64,000 bases of DNA from Tomitella gaofuii (GCF_014126825.1 NZ_CP059900.1:2370954-2434953), one strand, 5' to 3'; positions 31,494 to 41,002 are shown, numbered from the stretch's first letter. Notes: a model not told the origin generated them from the letters alone. Numbers and translations: made by a program.

Positions 31494-33350
31494 ATGATGC
31501 ACCCAGGCCGCCGCGACACCACCCGCAGCTCCGCGGCGCCGGCCGTCCGCCGCCGTGATCTTCTGCGCGGCACTGCGGCCCTGGGCCTCGCGGCGGGATT
31601 CGTCGGCCTCGCCGACGGCCGCACCCCGGCTTCTGCGGCGAACGCGTTCCACTACCCCGACGGCGTGCGCAGCCCGCTGCTCTTCCACAGCCCGCGTCTC
31701 GAGCCGTTCCGGGACGCGCTCCCGGTGCTCCCGACGCTGCGGGGCACGGCGCTCGACATGACCGCGTCGAACGGCCGCCACCGTTTCCACCGCGACCTGC
31801 CGCCCGCCCCCTCGTTCGGCTACAACGGCCGGTCGCATCTCGGCCCCACGATCGAGGCGGAATCCGGCACGCCGTCCACCCTCACGTTCCGCAACGCGCT
31901 GGGCCGCCACCCGTTCGCCGACGACATCGACGTGACCCTTTCGGGCGTGAAGAAGTCCTACGGCGACTTCCCGCCCACGTCGTTCCATTTGCACGGCAGC
32001 CCCACCGCGCCGGACAGCGACGGTCACCCGATGCGCCTGTCCTGGCCCGGCCAGGGCGACGTCCACCACTTCCCGAACAGCACCGAGGCCTGCCACCTCT
32101 GGTACCACGACCACGCCATGGGCATCACCCGGCTCAACGTCTACGCCGGGCTCGCGGGGATGCACCTGGTGCGCGACGCCTTCGACACCGGCCGCGCAGA
32201 CAACCCGCTGGGCCTGCCCGCCGGGGAGTTCGAGAACGTCCTGGTGCTCCAGGAGAAGATCCTCACCGACGACGGCGGCATGAACGCCCGCTCGACGTGG
32301 ATCGTGCCGGAGGGCAGCTGGGAGGGCGGCTCTGCCGGGGACGTCGGCGTGGTCAACGGCGTCGTCTGGCCGCGCATGCCCGTCGCCCGCGGCCTCTACC
32401 GCTTCCGCATCATCAACGCGGATTCGTTCAGCACCTGGAATCTGCACCTGTCCACCCGCGCGCGGTTCTGGGTGATCGGCAACGGCGGCGGCCTGCTCGA
32501 CGCCCCCGTGCCCACCACCGCGGTCCGGCTCGCCCCCGCCGAGCGCATCGACGTGCTCATCGACTTCTCCGGTCATTCCCCCGGCGACCTCATCGAGCTG
32601 CGCAACGACGAGGAGCCCGTCTTCCAGGCGGCGATCCTCGGCGAACGCGCCATGCCGTTGTTCTGCCGCTTCGAGGTGGGCGCGGCGCGCGGATTCACCG
32701 GGCCGGTGCCGCACACGCTGCGCGGCGGACGCCGGCAACCCGCGCTGCTGCCCCCACTCGCCGCGCCGTCACGCACACGTGACGTCACGGTGAGCCAGCC
32801 TTACGCCCTGCGCATGCCGCCCGCGATGATGACGCTGAACAATCTGCGCTGGTCGGACCCGCAGATCGAGACGCCCCGCCAGGGCACCATCGAGCAGTGG
32901 AACATCATCAACATCACCCCGGACCCGCACCCGATCCACCTGCACTTGGTGATGTTCCGGATCCTGGGCCGCACTCCGCTGCGCACCCTCGAATACCAGG
33001 CGGCGCATCCGCAACCGCCGCTCGGCGTCAAGTGGGCGCCGTCCGCGGAGCGGTTCCTCGCCGGCCCCATGGCGCCGCCCGCGGCGTGGGAGCGCGGGTG
33101 GAAGGACACGGTCCTGGTGCCCGGCGGCAGCGTCACGCGCATCATCGTGCGCTTCCCCACCGCCGAGGAGCTCGGTTTCGACCCGGACGCACCGTTCTCC
33201 GCCGCACCGTCGATGCCCGGCGCGCGTCCGTATCCGCCGGGCGCACCCGACCCGGACGACGCCGCCGAAATGCGCGGCTACGTCTGGCATTGCCACCTGC
33301 TCGACCACGAGGACCACGAAATGATGCTGCGCTACCGGACCCTCGCATGA
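31494..33350 (+). CDS. Tat-exported multicopper oxidase
   Basis: A 618-aa secreted oxidase; ATG 31494 follows GGAGGACGCG. The Tat signal is RRRDLLRGTAALGLAAGFVG (residues ~19-38). Copper ligands appear in the expected four groups: HLHGS, WYHDHA, HPIHLH and HCHLLDHED (type-1 Cys in HCH). It oxidises a substrate outside the membrane while reducing O2 to water. The two- or three-domain cupredoxin layout and length fit laccase/bilirubin-oxidase/PhsA-like enzymes. It is the first gene of a cassette with an MpaB-like oxygenase, a CrtC-like hydratase and a CrtI-like flavoprotein. Confidence 0.92.
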   Translation: MMHPGRRDTTRSSAAPAVRRRDLLRGTAALGLAAGFVGLADGRTPASAANAFHYPDGVRSPLLFHSPRLEPFRDALPVLPTLRGTALDMTASNGRHRFHRDLPPAPSFGYNGRSHLGPTIEAESGTPSTLTFRNALGRHPFADDIDVTLSGVKKSYGDFPPTSFHLHGSPTAPDSDGHPMRLSWPGQGDVHHFPNSTEACHLWYHDHAMGITRLNVYAGLAGMHLVRDAFDTGRADNPLGLPAGEFENVLVLQEKILTDDGGMNARSTWIVPEGSWEGGSAGDVGVVNGVVWPRMPVARGLYRFRIINADSFSTWNLHLSTRARFWVIGNGGGLLDAPVPTTAVRLAPAERIDVLIDFSGHSPGDLIELRNDEEPVFQAAILGERAMPLFCRFEVGAARGFTGPVPHTLRGGRRQPALLPPLAAPSRTRDVTVSQPYALRMPPAMMTLNNLRWSDPQIETPRQGTIEQWNIINITPDPHPIHLHLVMFRILGRTPLRTLEYQAAHPQPPLGVKWAPSAERFLAGPMAPPAAWERGWKDTVLVPGGSVTRIIVRFPTAEELGFDPDAPFSAAPSMPGARPYPPGAPDPDDAAEMRGYVWHCHLLDHEDHEMMLRYRTLA

Positions 33351-33397
33351 GCGCCGGCAGCCCCAGTGCAAGCCGCCGCCACTTCAAGGAGGACGCC

Positions 33398-34714
33398 ATG
33401 ACCGCACAGCCCGAGACCGACCGGCCTGCCCCCGTGGAGGCCGCGCGACCTTCCGGCGGCGACGCGCCACCGCAGGACAGGTGCCCCCGGCGCTTCCGCT
33501 ACTGGCACAACGCCGCCCGGCCGGGCGTGCGCAGGACCCGCGGCCTCATCCGAAACCTCACCGGCTTCGACATCTTCCCCACGCACGCCCAAGCCGTGGA
33601 TCTGTGCAACGACCTGTACGCGGGCGACCCGGTGGCCGAGCGCTTCGTCGCCGACGTCTTCGACGGACCCATCGGCCCCGCCGAGGGACGCAGGATGCTG
33701 CAGAAGGCCCTCGCCCACGGGATCGACGCCGTCGACGACGCGCCTGCATCGATGCGGGCGCTGTTCGCCGAGTTCGAGGACGTCCCCGCGTGGGTGGACC
33801 ACGACCTCGTCGAGCAGGGCGCGGCGATCTGGCGACGCTGGGGCACGATGCTGTTCTCCGTCGCGGGCGCGATCACCCTCGAGATCTACACCGAGGCCGC
33901 CGTCGCCACACCTCTGTCGCTCTCCGGCGGCTACGCCGGGGACAACGCCCTGCGGCGCTTCCTGGAGACCGGGCGGTTCTGGATCGACGTGTCCACCCCC
34001 GACGCGTTGTTCACCCCCGGATCCGACGGCCGCGCCACGGCGATGCTCGTGCGGGTGATGCACGTGGCGGTGCGTCGGCGCGTGGCCGAGCACCCTGAAT
34101 GGCGGGCCGACGACTGGGGCCTGCCCATCAGCCAGACGTACATGCTGCTCACGCTCATCGGCGGCAGCGTCGCACCCGCACTGGCCCTGTGGCCCCTGGG
34201 TTACCTCACCAGCGGAACAGAGATACGTGCGTTGCTGCATTTCCAGAAGTACATGGGCCACCTGCTGGGCGTGCAGCCGCGGTGGTTCCCCGAGACCATC
34301 GGCGATTGCCTCCGCGTGCTGGCGATGACGATCGCCTCCCGCTCCTACGACGCCGGAGCACACGGGGCCGAACTGGTCGAATCGTTCCCCCGGGCGTTCG
34401 GCCCACGCGACGAGCACCGCGGGCTGCAACGCCTCCGCGCCGCCTACAACGAGCGCATCTACGCCGCCTATTCCGCGCTGTTCATGGCGCCGCGCACTCG
34501 GGCGCGCTACGACATGCCGCGCGCCTTCCCCTGGGTCCTCATCCCCGTCGCACGCGCCCCTCTGGTGGCCGCCTCCGAGGTCGCGCGGCGCCTCGTCCCC
34601 GGCTACGCCCGCCTGCTCGAGGCCGTCATGGTCCGCCACCGGGCGAACTGGTTGGACGCGCAGATGGCCGGGCGCGAAGCCCAGTTCGACGCACAGAGCG
34701 CGCTGCGCCGCTGA
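33398..34714 (+). CDS. DUF2236 oxygenase (MpaB / latex-clearing-protein superfamily)
   Basis: 438 aa; ATG 33398 has an ideal AAGGAGG site. The central domain has the DUF2236 pattern: GIDAVDDAPASMRALFAEFEDVPAWVD, a hydrophobic helix (TMLFSVAGAITLEIY), then RVMHVAVRRRVAEHPEW with a candidate haem-ligating His and DWGLPISQTYMLLTL. Relatives are the b-type-haem rubber oxygenase Lcp and MpaB, which cleave polyprenyl chains oxidatively. No clear secretion signal is visible. Being 47 bases behind the multicopper oxidase gene suggests a shared pathway acting on an isoprenoid. Substrate unknown. Confidence 0.82.
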   Translation: MTAQPETDRPAPVEAARPSGGDAPPQDRCPRRFRYWHNAARPGVRRTRGLIRNLTGFDIFPTHAQAVDLCNDLYAGDPVAERFVADVFDGPIGPAEGRRMLQKALAHGIDAVDDAPASMRALFAEFEDVPAWVDHDLVEQGAAIWRRWGTMLFSVAGAITLEIYTEAAVATPLSLSGGYAGDNALRRFLETGRFWIDVSTPDALFTPGSDGRATAMLVRVMHVAVRRRVAEHPEWRADDWGLPISQTYMLLTLIGGSVAPALALWPLGYLTSGTEIRALLHFQKYMGHLLGVQPRWFPETIGDCLRVLAMTIASRSYDAGAHGAELVESFPRAFGPRDEHRGLQRLRAAYNERIYAAYSALFMAPRTRARYDMPRAFPWVLIPVARAPLVAASEVARRLVPGYARLLEAVMVRHRANWLDAQMAGREAQFDAQSALRR

Positions 34715-34754
34715 TGCATACGCGCTACTCCCCCGTCCCCGCAGAAGGAATGCC

Positions 34755-35861
34755 ATGACAGCACTGACCGCACTGGGCGCACGGCTCGGCGCCGGCCCGC
34801 GCACCGTCACCGAGGCCTGGCACGGGCCCGGCCGCCGCGACGGCGCCATCGCCCCGATCCCCGCGTCCGCCAACGGCGCCCACCCGTCGGACGCGCGCAC
34901 CGCCTTCGAGCACTGGTACTTCGACGCGCTGCTCGACGACGGGCACATCGTCGTCGCCATGCTCCAGGCCCGCGAACTCGTCACCCGCAGGCCCGGGGTG
35001 GAACTGCACGTCTACTCGCCCGACGGGCGCCGCCGCGAGGTCGTCACCCGCTACACCGACGCCGACATCGACGCGGATGCCGACCGGTGCCGGGTGCGCA
35101 TCGGGGCCAACACCGCCGAGGTCGAGTACCGCGACGGCGCGCCGCCGGTGCACCACCTGCGCGTGGCGGAAGGCGATCTCGCCTTCGACCTGCGCTTCGA
35201 CGGCGAACTGCCCGGATGGATGCCCGGCGACGGGCGCACCACCTACAGCCGCGACGGCCGCGATACCGGCGAGTTCTTCGCGTGGGTCGTCGGCGCGCCC
35301 CGTGCACGTGTCACCGGCACCGTGCGCATCGGCGATACGACCCTCACCGCCCACGGAACCGGATACCACGACCACAACTGGGGTGTCGGCGACATGAAAC
35401 GCGTCATCGACCGGTGGTACTGGGGGCGCCTCTACACCGAGGACTACACGCTGGTCTATGCGAACGTGCTCACGCAGAAGGCGTACGGCGCCCACTGGGC
35501 GACGCCGCTCATGCTGGGGCGCGACGGGGAGGTGATCCTCAGCTCCGGCGAGGTGACGCTGCGTCCCGGCCCGGAGCGCTTCGACGCGACCGCGAACCGG
35601 ACCTACCCGGAGACCTTGCGCATGACGGTGCCCGGCAGCGTGGACCTGCTGCTGGAAGTGCAGGAGATCGTGCACGCGCACGACTTCCTCGCCGACGTGC
35701 CGGTGGTGCGCACCGGGCCCGTCAAGGCCTTGGCCAACAGGGTCCTCGGACGGCCCGGCTACTTCCGCTTCCGCAGCCGCTACACGCTCACCGTCACCGA
35801 CGGCGACCGGGAGCACGTGCGCACCGGCACAACGCTGCACGAGATGGTGGCGCTGAAGTGA
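34755..35861 (+). CDS. CrtC/AttH-like lipocalin-fold hydratase or cyclase
   Basis: 368 aa; ATG 34755 follows AGAAGGA. The protein has the two-lobed lipocalin-like fold of hydroxyneurosporene synthase (CrtC): early FEHWYFDALLDDGHIV and the diagnostic GTGYHDHNWGVGD with DRWYWGRLY. Members hydrate carotenoid or terpene double bonds; fungal relatives act as Diels-Alder cyclases. There is no signal peptide. In this cassette it probably modifies a prenyl or polyene compound. Carotenoid 1,2-hydration itself is not proven because no carotenoid synthesis genes are nearby. Confidence 0.8.
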   Translation: MTALTALGARLGAGPRTVTEAWHGPGRRDGAIAPIPASANGAHPSDARTAFEHWYFDALLDDGHIVVAMLQARELVTRRPGVELHVYSPDGRRREVVTRYTDADIDADADRCRVRIGANTAEVEYRDGAPPVHHLRVAEGDLAFDLRFDGELPGWMPGDGRTTYSRDGRDTGEFFAWVVGAPRARVTGTVRIGDTTLTAHGTGYHDHNWGVGDMKRVIDRWYWGRLYTEDYTLVYANVLTQKAYGAHWATPLMLGRDGEVILSSGEVTLRPGPERFDATANRTYPETLRMTVPGSVDLLLEVQEIVHAHDFLADVPVVRTGPVKALANRVLGRPGYFRFRSRYTLTVTDGDREHVRTGTTLHEMVALK

Positions 35862-35972
35862 CGGCATCTGCAGTGACGGGATAGGGCGCCGCCGGGCCCG
35901 CGCGCAGTAACGTGAACCATCCCGGCCCGGTCCGGCCTCGGGGATGGCGCGTGGCGCAGAATAGGAGCCCGG

Positions 35973-37427
35973 ATGACAACGGCGGTAGTGGTCGGCAGCG
36001 GCCCCAACGGGCTGTCCGCGGCCGTCCGCCTTGCGCACGCAGGCCTCGACGTGACGGTGCTGGAAGCCGCCGATCGCCCGGGCGGCGGGACGCGCACCTC
36101 CGAACTGACGCTGCCCGGTGTGCTGCACGACGAGTGCTCGGGATTCCACCCGACGGGCGCGGCCTCGCCCTACTTCACCGCACTCGGCCTGGAACGGCAC
36201 GGGCTGCGGTGGCTGTGGCCGGAGATCGACCTGGCCCACCCGCTCGACGACGGCCGGGCCGCCCTGGCGACACGCGGGCTGCGGCACGCCAATTCACTCG
36301 GGACCGACGCGCAGCGGTGGCGGCGCATGTTCACCCCGCTCGCCGCACGATTCGACGACCTCGCCGCCGACGTCCTCCGCCCGATGGCGCACGTGCCGCG
36401 GCATCCGGTGACGTTGGGCCGGTTCGGGATCCAGGCGCTCGCCCCCGCCATGTGGCACACGCGGCGGTTCTCCGACGAGCCCGCAGGCGCACTGTTCGCG
36501 GGCGTCGCGGCGCACGCCTTCGGACGGCTGGACACTCCGCTGAGCAGTGCCGTCGGCCTGCTGCTCACCGCCGCCGCGCACGCCGTCGGCTGGCCGGTCG
36601 CGGAAGGCGGCTCCTCCGCGATCAGCCGGGCTCTCGCAACGGAGCTCGCGGCACACGGCGGGCGGGTGCGCACAGGAATCCGCGTGGAATCGCTCGACGG
36701 GCTGCGGGATCTCACCGGCGCCGCCCCGGACGTCGTCCTGCTCGACACGGCTCCGGCCGGGGCGCTCACCATCGCGGGCGACGCGCTGCCGGTCCGCGTG
36801 GGCCGCGCACTGCGGCGGTACTCGTACGGGCCCGCCGCGCACAAGGTGGACTTCGCGATCGAGGGCGACATCCCCTGGTCCAACCCCGACTGCGCCCGCG
36901 CCGGCACCGTCCACCTCGGCGGCAGTGCTCGGGAGATCGCGGACGTGGAGGCCGCCACTGCGCGTGGGCGGATGCCGCGGCGCCCATTCGTCCTGCTGGG
37001 GCAGCAATACGTGGCCGACCCCTCGCGATCGGGCAGCACGGAGTCGGGAGCCGCGATCAACCCTGTCTATGCCTACGCGCACGTGCCGCACGGCTATGAC
37101 GGCGGCGCAGGCGACGCCACCGAGGCGGTCATCGCCCAGATCGAGCGTTTCGCGCCCGGGTTCCGCGGGCGGATCCTGGCCACTTCGGTACGCGGCCCCG
37201 CAGACCTGGAGGCGCACAACAGCAACTACGTCGGCGGGGACATTGCGGCCGGGGCGCAAACGGCTGTGCAGACGGTGTTCCGCCCGCGGCCTGCCCTCCA
37301 CCCCTACGCGCTCGGGATCCCGGGGGTGTACCTGTGCTCGTCGGCCACTCCGCCCGGCGCCGGCGTGCACGGGATGAGCGGCTACCACGCGGCCGAGGCG
37401 GCGCTCGCCTGGCTGCGTCGCCGGTGA
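35973..37427 (+). CDS. CrtI-like NAD(P)/FAD-dependent oxidoreductase (desaturase-like)
   Basis: 484 aa, with an N-terminal Rossmann FAD motif VVVGSGPNGLSAAVRLAHAG, the GG-doublet region DRPGGGTRTSE, and a C-terminal FAD-binding end (GVYLCSSATPPGAGVHGMSG). This is the phytoene desaturase / carotenoid ketolase-isomerase type. It lies 111 bases behind the CrtC-like gene and is the last gene of the cassette. It could desaturate or isomerise the same isoprenoid substrate. Start ATG 35973 has an AATAGGAGC site. Confidence 0.86.
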   Translation: MTTAVVVGSGPNGLSAAVRLAHAGLDVTVLEAADRPGGGTRTSELTLPGVLHDECSGFHPTGAASPYFTALGLERHGLRWLWPEIDLAHPLDDGRAALATRGLRHANSLGTDAQRWRRMFTPLAARFDDLAADVLRPMAHVPRHPVTLGRFGIQALAPAMWHTRRFSDEPAGALFAGVAAHAFGRLDTPLSSAVGLLLTAAAHAVGWPVAEGGSSAISRALATELAAHGGRVRTGIRVESLDGLRDLTGAAPDVVLLDTAPAGALTIAGDALPVRVGRALRRYSYGPAAHKVDFAIEGDIPWSNPDCARAGTVHLGGSAREIADVEAATARGRMPRRPFVLLGQQYVADPSRSGSTESGAAINPVYAYAHVPHGYDGGAGDATEAVIAQIERFAPGFRGRILATSVRGPADLEAHNSNYVGGDIAAGAQTAVQTVFRPRPALHPYALGIPGVYLCSSATPPGAGVHGMSGYHAAEAALAWLRRR

Positions 37428-37515
37428 TCCGGACTCACCGCAGCGCAGAAAGAGCGGGACGGGGGACGCGACCGGCGTGTAACGTGACGCCCGGCACGCG
37501 CGGAACGGGGGGACG

Positions 37516-37854
37516 ATGACGCACGCCGACGGGGAACTCGTGGTCACACAAGAGGCCATCGACACCATTGCGGGGGCATACGAACAGGCGGCTGTGGAGC
37601 TGCGGGAGCTAGCATTCCGCTTCAAGCAAAACTACGGCCGAACTCCCTGGGGCACACTGCCGTCGATACTGCAGCTTCAGAAGCTGTACGAGGAGCTTGC
37701 GATCGGCGAGACCGACTCGGCGGTGATCAGGTTCCAGGAGTTCGCCGATGAAGCCGACGCACTCGCGGCGTGGGTCCGCGAGAGCGGCGCCGCCATCCTC
37801 GACGCGGACCATCACACTGCCGCCGCCATCGCGCAGTCCGGGCCGGAGCGATGA
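37516..37854 (+). CDS. Small alpha-helical protein paired with a DUF3558-like lipoprotein
   Basis: 112 aa; ATG 37516 follows GGGGGGACG. It is predicted helical throughout (VTQEAIDTIAGAYEQAA, then YEELAIGETDSAV, ADALAAWVR) with a central conserved PWGTLPSILQLQ. The size and helix-turn-helix shape recall WXG100-like partners, but no secretion signal YxxxD/E is clear. Its stop overlaps the lipoprotein start (ATGA). A second, broken copy of the same pair lies at 11909-12540, which shows the two genes form a unit. Function unknown. Confidence 0.78.
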   Translation: MTHADGELVVTQEAIDTIAGAYEQAAVELRELAFRFKQNYGRTPWGTLPSILQLQKLYEELAIGETDSAVIRFQEFADEADALAAWVRESGAAILDADHHTAAAIAQSGPER

Positions 37855-38411
37855 AGCGGATTGGAGCCGCAGCGGCCATGGTCCTGCTAAGCGGACTCGT
37901 GGCCGGGTGCTCCGCAGCCGAATCGGCGGATGCGCAGGCGCTGACTGCGAATGAGGACGCTTACCCAGAGCCCGGCTTCTTCGACCCATGCGACGATGAG
38001 ATGACCGCCTGGTTCGCCGAACGCGGATACCGGCACCCCGAGTACATTGAGCCCATCCTCGACGAGATCGGCAGCAACTGCAGCTACCGATCGAAGGCGG
38101 ATACATTCGCACTCATGTCCCGCGGGTCGACTCCGGGAGACGGGATCGACCGGAGACTCCACCACCTTCTGGGCAAATCTGGACCCGTCTTCCAGACCAC
38201 GCTCGCCGGCTACCCCATCGACATCGAGATCATCGCGTCTGGCCGGCAACGCCAGGACTGCCACGTAGTCGCCACCGTCGGATACGGCTATCTCGAAGTC
38301 ACTGGCGGCCCCCGCAGCCCATTGCCGGACTCCTTCCCCCGCGACTGCGACGCCGCGCAGACTTTCACCACGATGCTGCTGCGCCACATGGACCAAGTCT
38401 GGTCCGGGTGA
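37851..38411 (+). CDS. DUF3558-like lipoprotein
   Basis: 186 aa. ATG 37851 overlaps the previous stop. The signal peptide MKRIGAAAAMVLLSGLVAGC ends in the lipobox LVAGC (Cys20). The mature part has paired cysteines in the DUF3558 pattern: FFDPCDDEM...NCSYRS and QDCHVVATV...PRDCDAAQTF. It should sit on the outer face of the plasma membrane. Similar lipoproteins are numerous in mycolic-acid actinobacteria; their role is not known. It is intact, unlike the homologous tail at 12250-12540. Confidence 0.85.
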   Translation: MKRIGAAAAMVLLSGLVAGCSAAESADAQALTANEDAYPEPGFFDPCDDEMTAWFAERGYRHPEYIEPILDEIGSNCSYRSKADTFALMSRGSTPGDGIDRRLHHLLGKSGPVFQTTLAGYPIDIEIIASGRQRQDCHVVATVGYGYLEVTGGPRSPLPDSFPRDCDAAQTFTTMLLRHMDQVWSG

Positions 38412-38422
38412 CCGCCACGCCA

Positions 38423-39220
38423 TCACACCCCGAACCGCGGCCGCCTCTTCTGCATCGCCGCCGCGACACCCTCGGCGGCGTCGGCGCTGTCTAGCAGCTC
38501 GATCTGCCCTTCGCGCTCGCGGTCCAGCGCCGCGTCCAGCCGGTCCAGTGCGGTCGCCGCTAGGGCTTTCTTGGTCAGTCCCAGCGCCCTGCGCGGGCCG
38601 GCCGCCAGCCGCTCGGCTGCGTGCTCGACATACGCGCTGAGTTCCGCGTCGGGCACCGTCCGCGTCACCAGCCCGCAAGCGAAGGCCTCCGCCGCCGGCA
38701 GCCGTTCGCCCAGCATCGCCATCTCGGCCGCCCGCGCCCGGCCGATCGCACCGGTCACCAGGGCGCTGGCCCCGCCGTCGGGCATCAGTCCGATGGTGAT
38801 GAACGGCAGCAGGAAGTACGCGCTCTCCGCGGCGTAGATCAGGTCCGCCGCGCAGGCCAGGCCCACAGCGAAGCCAGCCGCGGGGCCGTTCACCGCGGCG
38901 ATCACCGGCACTGGCGCGGACACCACGGCGCGGATCAACGCATTCGCCGCGTCCATCATCGCCTTCGGGTCACCGTCGAGAGTGGACAGGTCGGCGCCGG
39001 TGCAGAAGGCACGGCCCTCCCCCGTGAGGACGACGACGCGCACCGTGGGGTCGCCGGTGCGCCGCAGCGCCGCGCTCAGCTCCGCAATCACGTCCGAGTC
39101 CAGGGCGTTGAGGCGTTCCGGACGGCACAGGGTGATCCGCAGGATCCCGTCCGCGCCCAGCTCGGATCGCACACCGCCCGGGCCGACGGGGAACTCCCGC
39201 CCCGGACGATCCCCCGTCAT
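38423..39220 (-). CDS. Enoyl-CoA hydratase/isomerase family protein
   Basis: 265 aa. ATG 39220 overlaps the stop of the upstream ligase gene (ATGA). Crotonase motifs: RPERLNALDSDVIAELSAAL, the oxyanion-hole segment GRAFCTGADLS, then AAVNGPAAGFAVGLACAADL and GLMPDGGAS. The Asp in MPDGGAS replaces one of the two catalytic Glu of hydratases, as in several isomerase-type or PaaG-like members. It acts on a CoA thioester made by the coupled ligase. Exact reaction uncertain. Confidence 0.88.
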   Translation of the reverse strand: MTGDRPGREFPVGPGGVRSELGADGILRITLCRPERLNALDSDVIAELSAALRRTGDPTVRVVVLTGEGRAFCTGADLSTLDGDPKAMMDAANALIRAVVSAPVPVIAAVNGPAAGFAVGLACAADLIYAAESAYFLLPFITIGLMPDGGASALVTGAIGRARAAEMAMLGERLPAAEAFACGLVTRTVPDAELSAYVEHAAERLAAGPRRALGLTKKALAATALDRLDAALDREREGQIELLDSADAAEGVAAAMQKRRPRFGV

Positions 39221-40773
39221 CGGTGCACCACCTGGCCCGAGCCCCACTGCGTGCGCAGCTCGCGTTTGAGGATCTTGCCGGTGGCCGTACGAGGCAGCGC
39301 GTCGATGAACACGACCTTGCGCGGACATTTGAAGTGCGCGAGCCGTTCTCGCACCCAGGCGATCAGTTCCGACTCCGCCACGGCGGCCCCCGGCTTGAGC
39401 ACTGCCACGGCGGTGACCGACTCGCCCCACTTGTCGTCGGGAGTGCCGATCACGGCGACCTCCGCGATCGCGTCATGCCGGTAGAGCACCTGCTCCACCT
39501 CGGCGGGGTAGACGTTCTCGCCGCCGGTGATGACCATGTCCTTCTTGCGGTCGACGATGTGGAAGTAGCCGTCCTCGTCCTCCCGTGCCAGATCACCGGA
39601 GAAGAACCACCCGTCCCGCAGCGCCGTGGCGGTGGCCTCCGGCTTCTGCCAGTAGCCGACGAAGATGCTCGGCCCACGCAACAGCAGTTCGCCCACCTCT
39701 CCCGCCGGCACGTCGCGCCCGTCCTCGTCGGCCACGCGCATCTGCACGTGCGTCACCGGCTTGCCGATGGAGCCGGCGTGGGCGATCACGTCGTCGGCTG
39801 ACAGCACCGAGGCGACCGGCGCCGTCTCCGTCAGCCCGAAGCCCTCGGTGAACACCATCCCCTGCGCACGCAGCTTCTCGATGAGCGTCACCGGGCAAGG
39901 TGCACCGCCGGAGATGGTGTAGCGCAACGACTCCAGACCTCGCCCGCTGATTCCCGCGCCGGCGATCGCCGCCCACATCGCGGGCACGCAGAACGCGACC
40001 GTCGGCCTGAACTGCTCCACCGCGTCGAGCCAGCCTGCGGGGGAGAACGATTCGACGATCACCGCACTCCCGCCCAGGTACATCAGCGGCAGCGTGAAGA
40101 TGCCGAACGCGCCGATGTGGAACATGGGCGCCGCCGTGAGCGAGACGTCTTGCGGGGTCAGCCCCAGGTCGACGCCCACGCTGTTGATCGCATTCCACAG
40201 GTGGTTGCCGTGGGTGAGCATGGTGCCCTTGGGAAAGCCGGTGGTCCCGGAGGTGTACATCAGCGACGCGACGCCATCGTGCGCCACGTCGACTTCGACG
40301 CGGGCCGGGTCGCCCGAGGCGACGAGCTCCTCGTAGGCAGAGGCGGTACCTGTGGATCGCGTGGCCGCCGAGGGGATCTCGATCAGCTCACGCACGTACG
40401 AGCCGTGCGCCGCCTCGCGGACGGTGCCGATCACCTGCTCGGATGCGAAGGCGACGCACGCGGCCGAGTCGTCGAGGATGTACCGGATCTCGGGGGCCGA
40501 CAGGCGGAAGTTGACCGGCACGGCGATCGCCCCGAGCTTCGCCGCCGCGAACGCCACCTCCAGCAGGTGCGGGCTGTTGAACAGGACGAACGCGACCCGA
40601 TCGCCCGGGCGCACACCCTTCGAGCGCAGCGCGTCGGCGAGCGCGTTCGTGCGCCGGTCCAGTTCCCCGTAGGGGTACCGGGCCCCCGTGTCGCCGTCGA
40701 TCAGCGCGACACGGTTCGGGGTGCGCCGCGCGTGGATCGTGAGCCAATTGCCGATTCCGTGGTCCATCAACAT
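39217..40773 (-). CDS. AMP-dependent acyl-CoA ligase (FadD type)
   Basis: 518 aa from ATG 40773 (ATG 40767 also possible); the frame extends upstream to 40923 through the promoter, so longer starts are unlikely. Motifs: MYTSGTTGFPKGTML, GFGLTETAP, FSGDLARED, DRKKDMVITGGENVYPAEVE and the terminal catalytic lysine PRTATGKILKRELR. The overall pattern is of a medium- or aromatic-acid CoA ligase. It forms a two-gene operon with the enoyl-CoA hydratase. Its promoter overlaps an inverted repeat (40858-40876) and is divergent from an APC permease. Confidence 0.9.
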   Translation of the reverse strand: MLMDHGIGNWLTIHARRTPNRVALIDGDTGARYPYGELDRRTNALADALRSKGVRPGDRVAFVLFNSPHLLEVAFAAAKLGAIAVPVNFRLSAPEIRYILDDSAACVAFASEQVIGTVREAAHGSYVRELIEIPSAATRSTGTASAYEELVASGDPARVEVDVAHDGVASLMYTSGTTGFPKGTMLTHGNHLWNAINSVGVDLGLTPQDVSLTAAPMFHIGAFGIFTLPLMYLGGSAVIVESFSPAGWLDAVEQFRPTVAFCVPAMWAAIAGAGISGRGLESLRYTISGGAPCPVTLIEKLRAQGMVFTEGFGLTETAPVASVLSADDVIAHAGSIGKPVTHVQMRVADEDGRDVPAGEVGELLLRGPSIFVGYWQKPEATATALRDGWFFSGDLAREDEDGYFHIVDRKKDMVITGGENVYPAEVEQVLYRHDAIAEVAVIGTPDDKWGESVTAVAVLKPGAAVAESELIAWVRERLAHFKCPRKVVFIDALPRTATGKILKRELRTQWGSGQVVHR

Positions 40774-40834
40774 CCCATCACCGAAGGTGCGCCCGACCCG
40801 CCGGCACACAGCGACCGGCGGCGTGATGCGGCCC

Positions 40835-40876
40835 ACAGTATGCACGGCCCGGAACGAAAGCAAGCGTGAGTGCTTG
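40835..40876 (-). promoter_or_regulatory. Ligase-operon promoter with overlapping CAAGC...GCTTG repeat
   Basis: Minus strand: -35 TTGCTT (40863-40858), 17-bp spacer, -10 TACTGT (40840-40835). The -35 lies inside CAAGC-GTGAGT-GCTTG (40861-40876). The half-site resembles that of the permease-side palindrome at 41003-41022, so one regulator may bind both. Confidence 0.5.
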
Positions 40877-41002
40877 TTTCGGGGTTGACGCCCCCGGGGC
40901 GACACAGGGGGCGCGGGCGACATCGGCGGCGCGGCGGCACACCCAGGACCGGGTATCGCCCCTCACCATTGCGCATCGGCGTGATCTGCCTTACAGTCTC
41001 AT

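Noticed and set aside
32897-33397. N-terminal extension of the MpaB-like protein
   Set aside because: It lies inside the multicopper oxidase gene; the ATG at 33398 has an ideal AAGGAGG site.
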